Below are positions 61,824-64,000 of a DNA stretch of 64,000 bases, one piece after another. Both the position numbers and the translations under genes were made by a program. The stretch covers positions 168,144 through 232,143 of the forward strand of contig JAUCBJ010006329.1 in NCBI GenBank assembly GCA_032718475.1, given 5' to 3'. Every line of letters starts with the position of its first letter. The first letter of the stretch is position 1. Under the pieces are notes generated by a model. It saw only the letters and a program-made list of their open reading frames with translations. It had not been told where the DNA came from and ran no database searches. The stretch comes from Nemertoderma westbladi. Lineage: Eukaryota > Xenacoelomorpha > Nemertodermatida > Nemertodermatidae.

Positions 61824-64000
61824 ATGAGTGAATCGGGCGAGACACCGACGCGGACCCCGGACGAAGACCTAACGATCCGCGAGGCCGCGACCAAACGATA
61901 CAGGCCCACGACGCCGGAGCCATCGATAACGGGCGAACCGGAAGCACAGGACGAGGAGGGCCTGGAACCCGAAGTCGAGCCAAGAGAGAGAGAGAGCGAG
62001 ACGGAGGGAGAGGGAGATGAGTCGACACGGAACGGAGAACGGCGCGCCGATGTCGCCGGCCAGCTACCGGCCGAGGGCGACGAGCGGCCCACCGAAACGG
62101 CGACGGTGGGGCCGACGGTGCGACGCCGGACGCGAAGAGACGGAGGAGAGATCGGTACCGATGTCGCCGGCCAGCTACAGGCCGAGGGCGACGGACGGCC
62201 CACCGGAACGGCGACGGTGGAGCCGCCGGTACGACGTCGAACCCGGAGGGACGGAGCAGAGGTCGGCGACGAGGACGTCGGGGTTTCTGAGCGACTTCGA
62301 CGGGCCTACAACGCGACCCGGAAGTTGATAAACGACGCCAAGAAGAAAGGGGCGAAGATAGACGAGGTGAGACTGAGAAAGCGACTAGGTGAGTCGGATA
62401 GACACTTAAATTACCTAATACGTTTTGGGCAGAGAGAACTAGCCGGGGAGAGAGCAAAGGGAATTGCAGGCGAACTGTTCGAACTATGGGAGTGTGGGAG
62501 TATGGGACCTAGCGTAGCGCCAGTGTACATAGGGCCATACTTGGTCGATGCCCGGGGAGTGAAACCAGTGGGTTGGAAGGGACCAGAGGAGGGCGAATCC
62601 GAGGCTAACACCGAGGATTCGGCCTCGTCGGTCGGAGAAAGCTCCGAAAAGGGGGGGAAAGCTAGTAGGTCGGGAAGGCGGGGGAAGTCCGTCGTAACCG
62701 ATAAGTCTGCTACATCCTCCGCGAAAGAAAGAGCGGTGAGAAAAATAGGGGCCACATACCGTCTCAGCATGGCAGAGCAAGGTCAGAGAGAAATGAAGGA
62801 ACGGCTAGAGGAGGGAAGAGTGCGGTTAGAGAGGGAAGCGGTATTGCTTAGAGAAACCGGAGAAAGGGCCGAAAGGGCTTTGGAAAGCCTAAGGGAGTAT
62901 GATGAGATAGAGGAAAGGGAGTGTAGGGAGCGGGAAGCGAGGGAGGAAAAGGAACGCGAGGAGCGTGAGGCGAGAATGGAAAAGGAACGCAAGGAGCGTG
63001 AGGCGGAACGCGAGGAGCGTGAGGCGAGAATGGAAAAGGAACGCAAGGAGCGTGAGGCGAGAATGGAAAAGGAACGCAAGGAGCGTGAGGCGGAACGCAA
63101 GGAACGTGAGGCGAGATTGGAAAAGGAACGCAAGGAGCGTGAGGCGAGAAAGGAAAAGGAACGTAAAGAGCGTGGGGCGAGACGAAGGGAGAGCATTAAG
63201 AGTACCGCAGACTCGGCCATCAAGGACACCCAGGAGCGTGAAGGGATAGTGGCAAAGGGTGAAGAGGAACGCAAGGAATTAGAGGAACGGCAGAGTGAGT
63301 ATGCAAAAAATATAATTAAAGGGACGCACGAGTTGGAATACGTGCAAGTGGGACCGCCGTCTGAAAGAGGGGCCGGTTCGAGTATTTTTGAGGAGCCGAG
63401 GGCCGTAGACGTATTTGTTAATACTCCACTGACAGGGACCGCACGACAGACTCAAGACTGGTGCGACCGTACGAGCGGGGGGGGTAATAATAATAATAAT
63501 GGTACAGTAGACGTTGTTGATATTAATAGTACCGTATGGGATAACGCTAATCAAACCTTTATTACAGGAAATACTTTGCCTGGTGGTAGTAATTTAAATT
63601 TAAATCAGAACAATCCCAGTGTTAATGTAGAAAATAATCCTAATATTGATGTAGTTACGCAAAATAATTCAAATAATCAAAATAATAACTCGAATTCGGA
63701 CCTACAAAATAACTTAAATAACGCAATTACACAGAATAATTCGAATAATTCAAATAATGATCTTAGCCCGAATTTACAAAATAATTCAGATAACGTAGTC
63801 GCGCAGAATAATACAAATGATTTTGTTCCAAATGAGCAAATTACTTCCGTTTCCAATATGGGTGCTATTAGTGTAGACACGTCGGGCCTACGTAACCAGG
63901 GAACAGAGGGCCTGGTAGGCCACGTAGTTAGTAGACAGGGAGCAGAGGGCCTGGTAGGCCACGTAGTTAGTAGACAGGGAGCAGAGGGCCTGGTAGGCCA
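61824..64000 (+). CDS. Gag-like protein of the LTR retrotransposon, C-terminus outside window
   Basis: One frame runs from ATG 61824 (purine at -3, first ATG after an in-frame stop at 61794) to the right edge with no stop: 725 complete codons. N-terminal part: acidic and Arg-rich, with a 37-residue tandem duplication (nt 62049-62270). A more ordered segment follows, about nt 62286-62575, from SERLRRAYNATRKLI to VGWKG. A Ser/Gly/Lys-rich linker precedes a long charged coiled coil (about nt 62775-63300) expanded by 11-residue EKERKEREARM-type repeats. Asn-rich low complexity spans about nt 63485-63830, then 13-residue repeats (VVSRQGAEGLVGH). Position just after a 5' LTR suggests a structural Gag. 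No zinc knuckle, protease or polymerase motif is seen, and I recognise no specific family. Minus-strand and other-frame ORFs here are shadows of this frame. Confidence 0.75.
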   Translation, partial: MSESGETPTRTPDEDLTIREAATKRYRPTTPEPSITGEPEAQDEEGLEPEVEPRERESETEGEGDESTRNGERRADVAGQLPAEGDERPTETATVGPTVRRRTRRDGGEIGTDVAGQLQAEGDGRPTGTATVEPPVRRRTRRDGAEVGDEDVGVSERLRRAYNATRKLINDAKKKGAKIDEVRLRKRLGESDRHLNYLIRFGQRELAGERAKGIAGELFELWECGSMGPSVAPVYIGPYLVDARGVKPVGWKGPEEGESEANTEDSASSVGESSEKGGKASRSGRRGKSVVTDKSATSSAKERAVRKIGATYRLSMAEQGQREMKERLEEGRVRLEREAVLLRETGERAERALESLREYDEIEERECREREAREEKEREEREARMEKERKEREAEREEREARMEKERKEREARMEKERKEREAERKEREARLEKERKEREARKEKERKERGARRRESIKSTADSAIKDTQEREGIVAKGEEERKELEERQSEYAKNIIKGTHELEYVQVGPPSERGAGSSIFEEPRAVDVFVNTPLTGTARQTQDWCDRTSGGGNNNNNGTVDVVDINSTVWDNANQTFITGNTLPGGSNLNLNQNNPSVNVENNPNIDVVTQNNSNNQNNNSNSDLQNNLNNAITQNNSNNSNNDLSPNLQNNSDNVVAQNNTNDFVPNEQITSVSNMGAISVDTSGLRNQGTEGLVGHVVSRQGAEGLVGHVVSRQGAEGLVG
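62049..62270 (+). repeat. 111-bp tandem duplication inside the Gag-like gene
   Basis: Two in-frame 37-codon copies (62049-62159 and 62160-62270), both starting DVAGQL and containing VRRRTRRDG. They differ at several codons, so the duplication is not very recent. Confidence 0.85.
62955..63180 (+). repeat. 33-bp coding minisatellite (11-residue coiled-coil repeats)
   Basis: Repeats of about 33 bp built on GAGGCGAGAATGGAAAAGG and AACGCAAGGAGCGT, all in frame and encoding alternating Glu/Arg/Lys with periodic Ala/Met. Some units are shortened to 18 bp (EAERKER type). The expansion lengthens a charged helix without breaking the frame. Confidence 0.8.
63885..64000 (+). repeat. 39-bp coding minisatellite at the right edge
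   Basis: A complete unit at 63924-63962 (13 codons) is repeated exactly at 63963-64000, where it is cut by the edge; a diverged first unit lies just upstream. Each contains the interrupted palindrome GGCCTGGTAGGCC. The total copy number is outside the window. Confidence 0.8.

Larger units (their letters stand above)
61207..64000 (+). mobile_element. LTR retrotransposon, 5' part (continues past right edge)
   Basis: A 537-bp LTR, an 80-bp leader and a long Gag-like frame read rightward and run off the window. The LTR is related to, but diverged from, the three solo LTRs, which lie in the opposite orientation. No protease, reverse transcriptase or integrase is in view, so the superfamily (Ty3/Gypsy or BEL/Pao) cannot be decided. 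The insertion is inside a satellite monomer. Base composition shifts abruptly from AT-rich satellite to a GC-rich coding stretch and back to AT-rich Asn codons near 63485. Confidence 0.8.

Noticed and set aside
61768-63274. Long minus-strand frames (61768-62457, 62411-62770, 62783-63274) and other-frame plus ORFs over the Gag-like gene
   Set aside because: They are shadows of the GC-rich, repeat-rich plus-strand frame that is open from 61824 to the edge; their Ser/Arg/Leu-rich composition is the reverse complement of Glu/Arg codons.

Overview
The window looks like a eukaryotic, probably invertebrate animal, heterochromatic block. It is one AT-rich tandem satellite with a monomer of about 414-415 bp, all in one orientation, interrupted by transposable elements. 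I see no host protein-coding gene, no prokaryotic operon structure, no RNA gene and no CRISPR array. The mix of elements (a CR1/Jockey-group LINE, a Crypton-like tyrosine-recombinase element, an LTR retrotransposon) is typical of molluscs, cnidarians and other invertebrates. The host is an inference; a mollusc is only a guess.

Layout. (1) 1-4164: a LINE cut by the left edge, with the C-terminal part of ORF1, a complete 1024-residue ORF2 (endonuclease plus reverse transcriptase), a short 3' UTR and a TAAA-type tail. (2) 4165-46806: the main satellite array, about 101 monomers, interrupted once by a 5'-truncated LINE copy (15817-16420) with a probable AGCC target duplication. (3) 46807-61206: satellite continues, interrupted by three nearly identical 556-bp solo LTRs (46807, 52449, 57181; each flanked by ATAAC) and by a tyrosine-recombinase transposon (48422-51359) followed five bases later by a 136-bp palindromic element (51365-51500). 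(4) 61207-64000: an LTR retrotransposon with a 537-bp 5' LTR and a Gag-like frame open from 61824 to the right edge (725 codons seen).

History readable from the sequence. The satellite has higher-order structure: a 6.7-kb block at about 8.2-14.9 kb recurs 9.33 kb downstream, and other blocks recur at about 2.07, 3.34, 4.17, 4.73 and 5.15 kb. One LTR insertion became a solo LTR and was then copied twice with its satellite flanks. The LINE fragment and the recombinase element are each missing from paralogous satellite copies, so they probably came later.

Most notable items: a Crypton-type recombinase element with about 30-bp imperfect terminal inverted repeats, which Cryptons normally lack; the adjacent palindrome built from the same end modules; a cluster of TTCTAGAA palindromes upstream of the recombinase gene, a word also present in most satellite monomers; and a repeat-rich Gag-like frame running off the right edge in an element with no obvious tRNA primer-binding site.
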